From Sapria himalayana (taxonomy: Eukaryota > Streptophyta > Magnoliopsida > Malpighiales > Rafflesiaceae), in NCBI GenBank assembly GCA_029783825.1, contig JAREIK010011465.1, forward strand, positions 168,591 through 232,590: a stretch of 64,000 bases of DNA, written 5' to 3'. Within the stretch, counting starts at the first letter, position 1, and every line of letters starts with the position of its first letter. Below are positions 45,225-58,100 of this stretch, in pieces. The notes beneath the pieces are model-generated. The model was not told where the DNA came from. It ran no database searches and saw nothing but the letters and a program-made list of their open reading frames with translations. Made by a program: the position numbers and the translations under genes.

Positions 45225-47640
45225 TAATATTTAAATGATGATGTTAAACATTTTTATATGTTCGTTTATACTGTAATAAAATATATAAACAAAATGATTC
45301 TGTGTAAATTCAAGTTATACATAACATAGATAGTTTTATTTAGTTTTATTTAACTATATGTTTGTTTTTATATAGTTAAAAACATTTACTTTTTCATAAT
45401 ATCTCCATAAAACATAAGATGAAACCAAAAACTTGAGTTTAATCTTTCTTAGTTACTTTAGTATATAAAAAGGATCCACATTTTTTAATAAGAGTTTGAT
45501 ATAATATTAGTGAGTACTAACATTATTTTTTTGAGCATATTTATTTTTTAGCGAGTCTAAAGAATGAGAATCCATAAAACATATTTGGATCCATTACTTT
45601 TACTTACTCTTCTGTTATCCCACTTGGATTGGAGCTCAAGTTAAGTGACATGGACATGTATTAGCTACATCAGAACTTATTGGTTTAAATTATGATAATA
45701 TTCGGATTGAGTCATTATATGTATCAAAAAGTATAAATCAAATTGACTCTAAAGAGAGTCTTAACTTTTAATGAGAGAAAATTTACTTTGAGTTTAGATG
45801 ATTCAATAGACCACACGGATACATTCTATTTCCTGATCATGATGATCCAAAAATTAGGATATTTGACTGCCAAAGAATTAGAGTTTATATTAGGAGAAAA
45901 TGACAAATGTAGTTGCAGCCTATTTAGAGCAAATAATATCTCCCAAAGAGCAAGATAATCTTATGGCTAACGACTTTAATCTTAATTTTCTGATCTACTG
46001 ACAGGATATAAAAAAATTATTAATTTTATACATGAAAATTGACATAATGGTGAGACATGCAAATAAAATATCTTCATGATTCATGCCTAGTCCAGAAGTC
46101 GAACTTCAAGGACAACCCTCCATTCTATTTGCTAAGTTCTTAATTACTAATTATTTTTTTAATTTAAAATATTTTATTATGTTATTCCTATTAGTTGACA
46201 TAAGACTAAGAATTCTATGATAAGTAGATCGAAAGTAGATTTGCATAATAGAAATTATTTTAGAATCTTCCAAAAATCTAACCAGAATACTCGAGTTAAT
46301 AATCAATTTCATCACATCTTCTCTCACAAATTCATTGCGATAAATGAAGATGGTCAGTTAACCTAATGTTGATCCAACTTCAAAGATCCTATAGCTCATT
46401 TATGTTTACCTGAAATCTAATGCATCATGTCTATTGGCATATTGATCAATATAACCATTAAGGTGAGCGATATCACAAGTGCTCCTACATGTATATATTT
46501 TTTTATGATATATACTATACAAAATCTTCTTCGACACTCCAACTTTTTTTTTTGATTTTGTTAAGTACATACATATTACTAAATTTTGTTTATTTTTATG
46601 TTTCTTAGGTAAATGAGTGAAGATTATAAGAGAAAACCTAGTTTCATATATGAACTGTTCAGTCAAGTTATTGTTATTATTCAACATTTATCATTTTTTT
46701 ATGTATGAGATTGAATTGAAATTAGAAGAAAATAATAATAAATTTAAATTATTTACATTTTTTAAATATAATTATAACTCTAAAATACACTAAATAAAAT
46801 AAATTCTTTAACCATAATCACAATGTATACCTTAAGTTTTTGCGTGTATTAAATATTGTAGATATGTACCTCATATTTTTGTGCCTAAAAGTCAACTCCT
46901 CACGAAACTAACACATACATGACATACAAGACATGTTAAAATTATAAATTATTTAACAAAATAGCACAAATAGGTTACAATATGAATTTAAGAATAACAA
47001 AAAGAAAAAAAAGTATAATATAAAAATAAAAATAAAAATATATCAATTAAATATTTATACAAAAATTTTTTAATTAAAAAATATTTTTTTATTTTTCACA
47101 TATTTTAAGGCAGAAACTCAAAAGCTATCAAATTTTTACAAATAAGCGGTCAAATGCAATCCAAAGGCTAAAAAATATTTTCACCTATAATGGGTATAGA
47201 TATTTTAGCTACCAAGACAACAACAACCATTAAAAAAATAACTACTTTTTCTTAAACCCCTGTGCTAATGGGTCATGCTGCAATGTAAGGCACACGAGCC
47301 ATGCCAGGCCTAACACAAGGCAAGGTCAGACCCACCTAGCTCGGCATGACTATGAACAAGGTCAAACATGGATGAATAATACTATGCCAGACATGGATGA
47401 ATAATACTATGCCAGACATGGATGAATCATGTCGTTCTTATGTCGCCCAACCCACTTGACACATCAACATTCCTTGTTACACCTTGTTTCTTCTAAGCTA
47501 CATGTCATGGAACTTTATGCATCAGCATGAAAGAAAATATTATAATTTTAGTTTGTTTCTTGTTCACTCCTTGTTTTTATTTTTTATTAATTTTATTATG
47601 GACGAGTAGTCGAAATATGAGACACTCACTCTAATTTGCC
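45225..47640. other. Unassigned insertion or filler inside element C
   Basis: This stretch has no visible match to element A. Frames of 71 codons (45743-45958, +) and 93 codons (46406-46687, -) are open but show no motif I recognise. Base composition near 45600-46400 is a little less AT-rich than the CACTA spacers, so it may be a foreign insertion. I see no terminal repeats that would define it. A GC-rich patch with a 25-bp tandem repeat lies at 47250-47480. Confidence 0.4.
47366..47429. repeat. 25-bp tandem repeat, about 2.5 copies
   Basis: The unit ACATGGATGAATAATACTATGCCAG is repeated exactly at 47366-47390 and 47391-47415, then partly from 47416. It lies in a GC-richer patch with GCCATGCCAGGCC and AAGGCAAGGTCAGACC. 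Confidence 0.9.
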
Positions 47641-48110
47641 CTTCATATAACTATATATATTATATGTATAATAACATATAACTATAAATAATTCAATCTT
47701 ACTATATGTATAACTATAAAAACTTTATACATAACTACATTTAAATATATAATTAACAACATATATTTAATATATATTTTTATATATTAGTATAAAAAAT
47801 GTATTTTAGTATATCTATACCTATATCTAACTATATGTATAAATATATGAAATTATATGACAAAGTATATATACATATATGTATAAATATAAGTTAAACT
47901 ATACGTGTAACTATATGTATACCCACATGTAACTATATTTATGATGATATGTATAAAAACATACAACATAATGTTTAAATATATGTGTATAACTATATAT
48001 AAATATTTGTATAACTATTAAAAACTCTATATAAATAAATATAACTTTATTTTTAATGATGTATACATATATGTATACATATGTAATTCTATATAATTGT
48101 TTATAACTTT
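47640..48110. repeat. ATAACTATAT-rich zone matching element A 5' region
   Basis: The same irregular ATAACTATAT vocabulary as 10470-11640, same direction, ending TTTATAACTTTGTATGCATTTATATAGAG, where element A has TTTATAACATTGTATATATTTATG (about 11270). It therefore looks like a + strand piece of a CACTA 5' region next to the inverted 3' module. Confidence 0.55.
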
Positions 48111-48119
48111 GTATGCATT

Positions 48120-48985
48120 TATATAGAGTAGCGGTGGCGGCGGCGGTGGTAGCAGTGGCAGTGATGGTAGCAGTGGCAGTGATGGTAGCAGTGGCAGTGA
48201 CGGTAGCAGTGGCAGTGGCGGCAGCGGCGGTAGCACCGGTGGCAGTGGTAGTAGCGGCAGCACTGGCATCACTAGCCGCAACACCGGCAGCACCAGTAAC
48301 ATCAGTGGCAACGATAGTGGAAATAGTGGTAGGAGCGGCAGTGGCATGAGTGGCCGTGGCAATGGGAGCAGCAGCAACAGCAACAAATGCGTTATATGCG
48401 TACATATATAGTTAGTATATATGTACATATAATACTACATTATTTTATGTATATATATACTAAGTATATATGTACTCAGTATATATGTACGCATAATACT
48501 ATAGTTTATATGTACATATACTACAAGAATATATGTACGAGTGAAATGCTAGTATATATGTACATATTTACTGCAATAATATATATTTATCAAATCATAG
48601 CTTTTTTTTAATTTATTTTGATTAGATTTAGTGGTTTAAAATTCTTATAGATATGGTATCGCATTGTTTCCCATACGAAGCTTGTACAAGCAAAGGGTTT
48701 TTCAATATACATGAGGCACCATGACTCGGACAACTTTTTTGCAACATAAAGTTGGTGATCGGAGGAGCTGAGGGAGTGAAAGCAACGACAATGCATTAAT
48801 AGATTAAACTTTATGCACTGTCTGTAGATACATTGATTAATAAGATGTAATATAATTTTGTTATTTTTTTTGTTTTAGTTATATAAAATATTGTATTAGA
48901 ATAAGTTATTAAATGAATTTTTTTAATTAAAAATTAATAGTTATAGTTTCTATTTTTATTCAATTTAATATAAAAATATTAAATT
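48120..48985 (+). repeat. 3' module part 2 with GCN repeat (right copy, inverted)
   Basis: It begins in a GCN repeat (48125-48380), then matches the complement of 40054-39430. Homology stops at about 48985, just short of where the left copy enters its subterminal repeats. No terminus follows. Instead the sequence joins part 1 directly at 48997. Confidence 0.75.
48149..48220. repeat. 18-bp tandem repeat inside the GCN tract
   Basis: The unit GTAGCAGTGGCAGTGATG is repeated four times (48149-48166, 48167-48184, 48185-48202, 48203-48220) with one to a few changes. The Ala/Val- or Leu/Pro-rich frames over it are repeat artefacts. Confidence 0.9.
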
Positions 48986-49340
48986 ATTTAATTAAATTTT
49001 ATTTGAAGCTGTATGACAATCAACTTTAATTTGTGTTTTTTCATGTCTATAATAACTATTTTTATATATTTGTAAATATGTCTGTGTGTCCCCAAAATTT
49101 TTGAGTAGAGTTTTAGTCTATTATAGATATGTAAAAGCCTTGGCAGGGCCTCCATGGTGCTGGGAACAACACCTTATTATATGAAGCTGTGAGATGTACC
49201 AAAAAAATTAATTCCATGCAAATGCAGTTTGTTCTTGACACTCTTATTTTGTGCTGATATGCATTATCGGAGTTCAGATATGTTACTCCTTATTATCGGT
49301 TATTAGTTTGTAAATGTAGTATGTTATGCTCCATGTGTAG

Positions 49341-49410
49341 GTGTAACAATATTCTCTATTTGAGTGGAGTACTAGAAAAAAAAGAACGAGAAATGCTGAC
49401 CAAGCCTGAG
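49341..49410 (+). pseudogene. Captured Sm-F (snRNP F) last-exon remnant, right copy
   Basis: After the acceptor CTCCATGTGTAG the frame reads CNNILYLSGVLEKKEREMLT. The Cys-Asn-Asn-x-Leu-Tyr-x-x-Gly-Val core corresponds to the CNNVLYVRGVPEDEE motif near the C-terminus of Sm-F, followed by a charged tail as in the family. The conserved Arg-Gly is Ser-Gly here. This copy keeps the frame past the point where the left copy has a stop. No other Sm-F exon is visible, so only a terminal exon and its downstream DNA seem to have been captured. Confidence 0.6.
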
Positions 49411-49519
49411 AAACCCATATGCGTGTTTTTTAAGTCCTATATTATTTTATTCTTTTGTCTTTGATGGTATATGTATTTGCATTAAAGTACATGTGTGTGT
49501 GTCATCTAAGGCTATGTGA

Positions 49520-49805
49520 TTATATATACGTACATATAATAGTGTAGTATATATGTACATATATACTAGGTATAAATGTACGTATATACTGAGTATATAA
49601 GAACGTATATACCAAGTATATATGTTCATATATACTGAGTATATTTGTACATATATACTCAGTATATACAGACTTATATATTATAGTATATATGTACATA
49701 TATACTCGGTATATACGTACTTTTATATTGTAGTATATACGTACGTATATACTTGGTATATATGTACTTTTATACTGTAGTATATACATACGTATATACC
49801 GGGTA
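49520..49805. repeat. Palindromic TATACGTACATATA minisatellite (right copy)
   Basis: About nine units of the form GTATATATGTACATATATACT alternating with CGGTATATACGTAC, each close to a palindrome. Counterpart of 40740-40965. Confidence 0.8.
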
Positions 49806-50299
49806 TATACTTAAGTGGGTGCATATATTTATTTGTAGTCATGTATATATTATCATACGTACACGCCTATTTACACACAGACCCACTTTTGAATATATAT
49901 TTGCTCGGGCTGGTTTAGTCATCATTGTGCATTGCTCACTGATGTAGGTAATAAAAGCATTGGATATTAGACTTTTCTTAAAGCTGTGAAATGATATTTC
50001 TAGTCCAGGCCAGCCATGCAGATAGAAGTTGGTCATAAAAATCTTAGTAAGTGTATTGATATGCAATTATCACATTGTACAAAGCGAACGTATGCTTAAA
50101 TAAGTTTTGTTGCTCTAGATTCTGGAATGATTGGTTCAAATTGTACTAGGTATTAGAATGATGTTGATGATGATGCTCATGTAGTGTCATGTAATTCTGG
50201 TCTAGGAGGAACATAGGGTCCTATTTTAGGAGAAGCAGCTCGCTATCTCATCAATAACTCACTCAATCTCAAGTTGATTAGTCGAGCATCATCGCACAC

Positions 50300-50512
50300 C
50301 TTACTTTTATTATTAGCAGCGGTAGCAGTGGTGGCAGTGGTAGTGGCACTATAAGTCATAGTGGAGTCAGAGGTGGCATCAGTGGTAGAAGTGGAAGAAG
50401 TGATAGAAGTGATAGCAGTGACATAAGCGGCAGCAGTGGTAGTAGTGGCAGCAGCGGAAGCGGTGGTAGTGGCGGCAGTGGTGGCAGCAGCGGCTGCATC
50501 AGCAGCAGAAAA
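50300..50512. repeat. GCN trinucleotide repeat at the right edge of element C
   Basis: A degenerate run of GCA, GGT, AGT and GGC triplets equal in style to 48125-48380 and, inverted, to 40055-40252. It ends in AGCAGCAGAAAACA and gives way at once to the TATC array. Confidence 0.85.
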
Positions 50513-53500
50513 CATCTGTCTATCTATCTGTCTATCTGCCTAATTATTTTTATATCTTTTTATATATAAATATCTATCAATCTGTGTATCTATCTATATA
50601 CCTCTCTATCTATCTATATGTATATCTATCTATCTATCTATCTAATTGTGTATTTAACTATCTATTTGTATATCTAGATATTTAACTATCTATCTATCTA
50701 TCGATATGTTTATCAATTTTTTATCTATATATCTAACTATCTATCTATCTAAATATGTCTATTTTTCTATCTATAAATCTATCTATCTCTCTATCTGTCT
50801 ATTTCTCTATCTATCTATCTATCTATCTATTTATGTATCTATTTACCTATATATATGCTTATTTATCTATCAGTCTATTTGTCTATCTATCTATCTATGT
50901 ATATATCTAACTATCTATCTATCTAACTTAACTATATGTCTATCTACATTTCAATCTATATATCTTTCTATCTATCTTTCTATCTATCAATTTTTCGATC
51001 TATCTATCTTTCTATCTCTTCATCTAACTATCTAAATATTTGTCTATCTATATAACTATCTATATATCTAATTATATATCTATATATCTATCTATCTATT
51101 TGTCTATTTGTCTATTTATCTATCTATCTATCTGACTATCTATTTATCTATCTATTTATTTGTCTATCTAACTATCACTCCAATACTCTATATATCAATT
51201 TATCTATTTGTATATCTATCTATATATAAATCTATTTATCTTTTTTAATTATCTATCTATCTATTTTTTGTATATCTATCTATCTATCGATCTATCTCTG
51301 TATATCAATTTGTCTTTCTAAATATTTATATATCTATATATCTATCTGACTATCTATCAATCAATCAATCTATCTATCTATAAATATATATATCAGTATA
51401 TGTATCTGTATATCGATCTGTATATATATTTATCTATAAATCTATCTATGAAATTGTCTCTAAATCTACCTTTAATCTATCTATCTATCTAATTATGAAT
51501 ATATATATCAATCTAACTATCTATCTAACTATTTATCTAATTATTTGTGTATATATCTATCTGATTGACTATTTATCCATCTATCAATTCATCCATCTAT
51601 CCATCTATCTATATGCCTTTCTATCTATCTATCTATCCGTGTATATATCCAACTATCTTTTCATCTATCAATCAAACAATCTATGTGTCAATCTATATAC
51701 ATTATATCTATCATTCTATTTGTCTATCTACATGTCTATCAAACTTTTTATTTGACTTTCTATTTGCATGTCTATCTGCCTTTTTATCTATCAATCTATT
51801 AGTCTATATATCTATTTGTCTATTTGTCTTCCTATCTATTTATCTATCTAATTGTCTATCTATCTATCTATTTATCCATCTGTGTGTGTGTGTGTGTATG
51901 TTTCTATCTATTTATCTATATATCTATCTATCAATCTATATTTCTTTCTATCTATCTATCTATCTGTCTGTTTGTTAGTATATCTATCTGTCTGTCTATC
52001 TGTATATCTATAGGTCTATCTGGCTATCTATCATTCGGTATATCAATCATTATATATGTCTTTTTATCTAATTATCTAATTTTCTATCTATTTATCTATC
52101 TATTTACCTATATGTCTATCTATGTATTAGTCTATCTATCAATTTATCTATCTATCTATCTATGTATTTATTATAAGTCTATCTATATAGGTGACTATCT
52201 ATCTATCTATCTATTTATATATTTATATATGTGTATATCTATCTATATAACTTTTTGTATATCATCTCTCTATTTATCTTGCTATTTATCTATCTATCTA
52301 TCTATATATCTAACTCTCAATATATTAGACTATTTATCTGTCTACCAATCTATCTATCTATCTATCAATCTATCTATCTATCGATCTATCTAACTATCTA
52401 TCTGTCTATCTTTCTTTCTATTAATCCATGTATCTATGTGTCTATATATCTCTTTATCTATCTGTCTATCTTATGTTTATTTATATATCTATTTATTTGT
52501 CTATCTATATGTCTATCTATGTGCCAATCGATCTGTCTATCTATATATCTATCAATATATATATCCACATGTCTACCTATCTATATATCTATATGTCAAT
52601 CTGTCTATACATCAATTTGACTATCTTTCTATCTATTTATATATTTTGTCTATCTCTCTGTTTATCTATTTTTCTATCTATTTGTATAACTATGCATCTA
52701 TTTATCTATCTATCATCTGTCTATATATCTGTCTATCTATCTGTCTATCTATGTATCTCTCTATATTTCTATTTATCTATCTGGTTATCAATCAATCAAT
52801 CAATCTTTCTATTTATTTGTCTATTTATCTGTCAATGTATTTGTCTATATATCTATCAATTAATCTATCTATCTATCTATCAATATATCTATTAGTATAT
52901 CTATCTATCTATCTATTTGTTTATCTAATTATCTATCTATCTGTCTGTCTATTTATGGCCATGTATATGAATTTGTTTATCAATCTATCAATCAATTTGT
53001 TTATAAATCAATCTATCGAACTATCAATTAATCTATCTATCTATCTAACTATCTATCTATCTATATATCTATCTATCTATCTGTCTATCTATTTGTCTTT
53101 CTACATATTTATATTTCTATATATCTATTAGTATATATATCAGTCTATCTATCAATATATCAATCTGTATATCTATTCATCTATCAATCAATCTATCAAT
53201 TTGTATAACAATCTACCTATAAACAATCTATCAACCTAATTATGAATCTATCTATCAATATAACAATCTATTTGTCTATCTTTCCATTTATCTGTGTATA
53301 TATCTATCTGATTTTCTATCAATCTGTCTATCTATCCATCCATCTATCCATCTACCTATCTGTCTTTCTATCTATCTGTTTATCTATCAATCTATATATC
53401 CAACTATCTATTCATCTATCTATCCAACATTCTATGTGTCAATCTATCTATCTTTATATCAGTCTTTTTATTTGTCTATCTGCTTGTCTATCAATCTTTT

Positions 53501-54113
53501 TATCTAACTTTATATTTGCATGTCTATGTGTCTTTTTATTATCTACCTTTTAGTCTATCTATCTATTTATCAATCTATTTGTCTATTTGTCTGTCTATTT
53601 GTTTATCTATATTATTATTTTGCTGTCTGTTTATTTATCTATCTATCCATCTGTCTTTCTATATATCTGTCTATCTATTTCTTTGTAAATCTATATGTCT
53701 ATCAATATAGCTCTCTCTTTATCTGTCTATCTATCTGTTTGGCTATTTGTCAGTCTATTTGCCTATCTATCATTCTATTTATCTAGCATTATGTCGACCG
53801 ATCTTTAAATATATATGTCTATTAAATTATCTAATTTTTATCTTTCTATCTATTTATCTATATGTTTGTCAATGTATCTATTTATCTATATATCAATCAA
53901 TCTATCTATCTTTCTATCTATATATGTGTTTATCCATCTATCTATCTAACTATTTATCTATATATCTATCTATCTATCTGTATATATATATATATATATT
54001 TGTCTATTTATCAATCTAACTATTTTTATATCAATTAATCAATCTATCTATCAATCAATCCATATGTCTATCTATCTCTTTATATATCTATCTATCTATT
54101 TGTTTTTCTGTAT

Positions 54114-54115
<2 letters not shown>

Positions 54116-54142
<27 letters not shown>
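54116..54142. repeat. (TA)n microsatellite in the TATC array
   Basis: A TA run of about 27 bases inside block 4. Confidence 0.85.
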
Positions 54143-54147
<5 letters not shown>

Positions 54148-54354
54148 AACTATCTGTCTATCAATCAGACTATCTATTTGTTTATATATCTATCTAACTA
54201 ACTAACTAACTAACTATCTTTCTATCTATTTATATGTTTATCTATCTATCTATTTATTTATCTATCTTTTTGTGTCTCTATTTGTCTATCTATGGGTCTA
54301 TCTATCTATCTATCTCTTAATCTTTCTATTAGTCTATTTGTCAATCTATGTATC

Positions 54355-54387
<33 letters not shown>

Positions 54388-57300
54388 GTCTATTATTATA
54401 TTTGTCGATATGTGTATCAATCTATCTATCTATTTTCTTATATCCATATCTATCTATCTATCTTTCAATCTAATTGTCAATATATCTATTTGTCTAACTA
54501 TCTATCTATCTAATTCTTTAACTATCAATCAAACTATCATTCTACCTATCTATCTATTTATCATTATTTCTATCTATCTATCTATCTAACTAACTATCAA
54601 TCTATCTATCTATCTAACTAACTAATAACTATCTTTCTATCTATCTTTGTCTCTATCTTTTTATTAGGATATTTGTCTATCTATCTATTTATCTATCAAT
54701 CTATCTTTCTATCAATCTATCTTTCTATTTATTTATCTATTTTTATGTCTATCTAACTAACTAACTATCTATCTGTCTATCTGTCTATTCTATCTACCTT
54801 TGTGTCTATTTGTCAATTTAGATATCTATCCATCTGCCAATTTATATATATATATCTATCAATCTATTTGTATATTCTATTATCTATCAATCAATCTATT
54901 TGTCTATCTATTTATTTATATATCTATCTGTTTATTAATCCATCTATCTATTTGTCTATCTGTCTATCTTCCTATTTATCATTCAGATGATTTATCTAAC
55001 TAACTAACTATCTATCTATCTATCTAGCAACCTATCTTTACATCTACCTATCTATCTGACTATATGTCTATATATATATATATATATTTATTTATTTATT
55101 TATTTATGTATTTATGTTAAACTATTTATATTTATATCTGCTTATCCTCATATCATTTTTTTTGCCTATCTATCTATATGTTTTAATGTCAATCTGTAAA
55201 TCATTTATCTATCTATTTGTTTAATAGTCTATCTATCTATCTATCTATCTTCTTTCTTTCTATCTAGCTATCTATATGTTAATATGTCTAACTATCTAAT
55301 TATATATCTATTTTTCAATCAATTTATCTATCTATCCATCTATATATCTATTTATCTCTCTATCTATCAATCTATCTGTCTATCTATCTTTCTATCAAAT
55401 TATCAAGCTGTTTTCTAATAATCTGTCAATCAATCTATCTATCAATCTTTCTATTTGTATGTCTATCTATCAATTATTCTATCTATATGTCAATCTTTCT
55501 ATCTATCTGTGTGACTATCTATCTATATGTCTATTTTTGTATCTATTTATTTGTCAGTCTACATATCTCTCTATCTATCTAGATATCAATTTGTCTATTT
55601 GTTTATTTTTTTTATCTATCTATCTATGTATTTGTATATCTTTTTATTTCTCTATCTATGTATTTATATATCTATCTATCTGTTTGTCTGTCTGTATGTC
55701 TATCTATCTATGTGTCTATGTATATAGCACTCTATGTATCTATCTGTCTATCTATCTATATAAGTTTCTATCTATTTGTCTATCTATCTATCTTTATATC
55801 AATCAATCTATCTATTTGTCTATCTCTATATTTGTTTATGCATCTATTCGTCTATCTATCTATATATATATTGTGTATCTATATATCTATATATCTATAT
55901 ATCAGACTACTTGTCTATCTGTCAATGTATATATCTATCTATCTGTGTATCTATCTATATATCTATATGATTATCTATTTATCTCTCTAACTTTCAATTT
56001 GTTTATCTTTCTATTTGTCAAACTTTATTTTTTTAATCTATCTATATGACTATTTCTCTATTAGTTTTTCTATCTATCTCTCTATCTCATTATCTTTCTA
56101 TTTATCTATTTGTATATCTTATTATCTTTTGATATGTCTATCTATCTATTTATCTATATATTTATCTGTTTATAAGTCATTCTATTTATTTATGTATTTG
56201 TCTATATGTATAATTAAATATATGAGTATCTATTAATTTATCTTTCTATCTATCTATGTATAAATATATCTGTCTATCTATCTTTATGTCTATCTATCTA
56301 CCTATCTATTTATCTATCTATCTATCTATCTATGTGTTTATCTATCAATCTTTCTATTTGTATAATGTCTATCTATTTGTCTAACTATTTATATATCTAT
56401 CTATATATCTATTTTTTTGTCTATCTGTGTATCTCTCTAAATAACTATTTGTCTATCCCTCTAGCTATATATATTTTTATCTCTCTATCTTTTTACATGT
56501 TTAACTATTTATATATCTATCAATATATCTCTCTATGTATATTTGTTTATTAATCTATCTACCTATTGGTTTATCTATCTATCTATCTATCCATTTATCT
56601 GGCTAAATGATAATATGTGTATCTATACATCTATCTATCAATTTACATTATTATTTATCTTTCTATCTGACTATTTTTTTATCTATCTATCTATATATAT
56701 GGCTATTTAATTATCTGTCTATCTGTCTCTCTTTGTACCTATCTATTTGTCTATGTCTTTGTGTCTGTGTCTAGGTGTTTATGTATCTATGTCTCTATGT
56801 GTCTAAATGTATATGTGTCTATGTCTATATGTGTATATGTGTCTATTTCTCTATGGGTCTAGATGTCTATCTTTCTATGTATTATATCTACCTATGTATA
56901 TATCTACCGATGTATATATCTATCTGTCTATCAATCTTTCTACATATATATCTATTTATCTATCTATCTATCTGCCTATCTATTTATTTGTGGCTCTATA
57001 TATCTGTATATGTTTTTATTTATCTTTCTATCTACTTGCCTACCTGAATATCAATTTATTTTTCATTCTATTTATTTTTCAACATGTCTATATAATTATC
57101 ATTGTATCTATCTATATGTTTGTCTGTCTATCTATCTATCAATTTGTCTATCTATCTTTCTATCTATTTATCTAATTTTCTATCTTTCTATCACTCTATT
57201 CATCAATTAGACTATCAGTCTATCTATCTATTTATCTAACTATCTAAATGTCTATATCTCTAACTGTCTATCTGTCTATCTATCTATCTATCTAACTATC

Positions 57301-58047
57301 ATTCTATTTGTCTATCTATCTCAAAGTATATTTCTCTATCAATCTTTTAGTATATAATTCTATTATTATATGTGTCTATCTATTTATCTATCTATCTATC
57401 TAATAGTCTACTTGTCTATTTGTCAACCGATTTATCTATCTTTCTATATATCTTTCTATCTTTCTATCTGTCTATCTATCAATCAATCAATCAATCAATT
57501 TAACTATCTATATTTCTATATATCTATCAATTTGTGAATCTATCTATATGTCTATCTATCTATCTATTTATCTGTGCATTCATTGATTTGTCTATCTATC
57601 TATCTATGTGTCTATCTAACTTTTTATTTTTATATGTATTTATTTGTTAATCTTTCTATCTATATATTTATCTATAATCTTATGTATCTATCTGTATATC
57701 TATCTATTTTTCTATCTTTCTATCTTTCTATCTATCCATCTATCTTTCTATCTTTCTTTCATGTCTTTCTTTATATATTTCTATCTATTTATCTATGAAT
57801 CTATCTATCTATTTATTTGTCTATATATCATCTTTCTAATTGTCTAATTATCTATATGTCCATCTATCTATCTATCTATCTATTTGTATATATGTCAATC
57901 TGTCTTTCTGTCAATCAATCAATTTATCTATTTATCTATCTATCTATCTATCTATTTGTCTATTTGTCTATCAATCTATTTGTATATCTATCTATTTGTA
58001 TATCTACCTATCTAACTATCTATTTAGTTTTCTATCTATCTATATCT

Positions 58048-58055
<8 letters not shown>

Positions 58056-58086
<31 letters not shown>

Positions 58087-58100
58087 GTGTGTGTGTGTAT
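58056..58100. repeat. (TA)n followed by (TG)n in the TATC array
   Basis: A TA run of about 28 bases followed by TTGTGTGTGTGTGTGT. Compound microsatellite inside block 4. Confidence 0.85.

Larger units (their letters stand above)
48997..50290 (+). repeat. 3' module part 1 (right copy, inverted)
   Basis: It starts GAAGCTGTATGACAATCAAC, equal to the complement near 41480 and to 19408 in element A. It then follows the complement of 41480-40255, including the Sm-F-like exon (49341) and a palindromic minisatellite (49520-49805). Confidence 0.8.
38954..50514 (-). mobile_element. CACTA element C, 5'-truncated, with inverted 3' modules
   Basis: The terminus CACTACAAGAAAAATCC at 38954 is preceded by ATA and followed by dense subterminal repeats to about 39400. 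Genes run on the minus strand: DUF4218, DUF4216 and Transposase_24 between 45175 and 41830. This makes 38954 the 3' terminus of the element. The TNP2 core is missing; homology stops at about 45180 beside a perfect hairpin. On the right, 48120-50512 repeats the 3' module (39430-41480) in inverted and permuted form, then stops at a TATC array without a terminus. The other end is lost or outside the window. Confidence 0.72.

Noticed and set aside
45743..45958. 71-codon plus-strand frame in element C
   Set aside because: No recognisable motif or conserved neighbour; not enough to call a gene.
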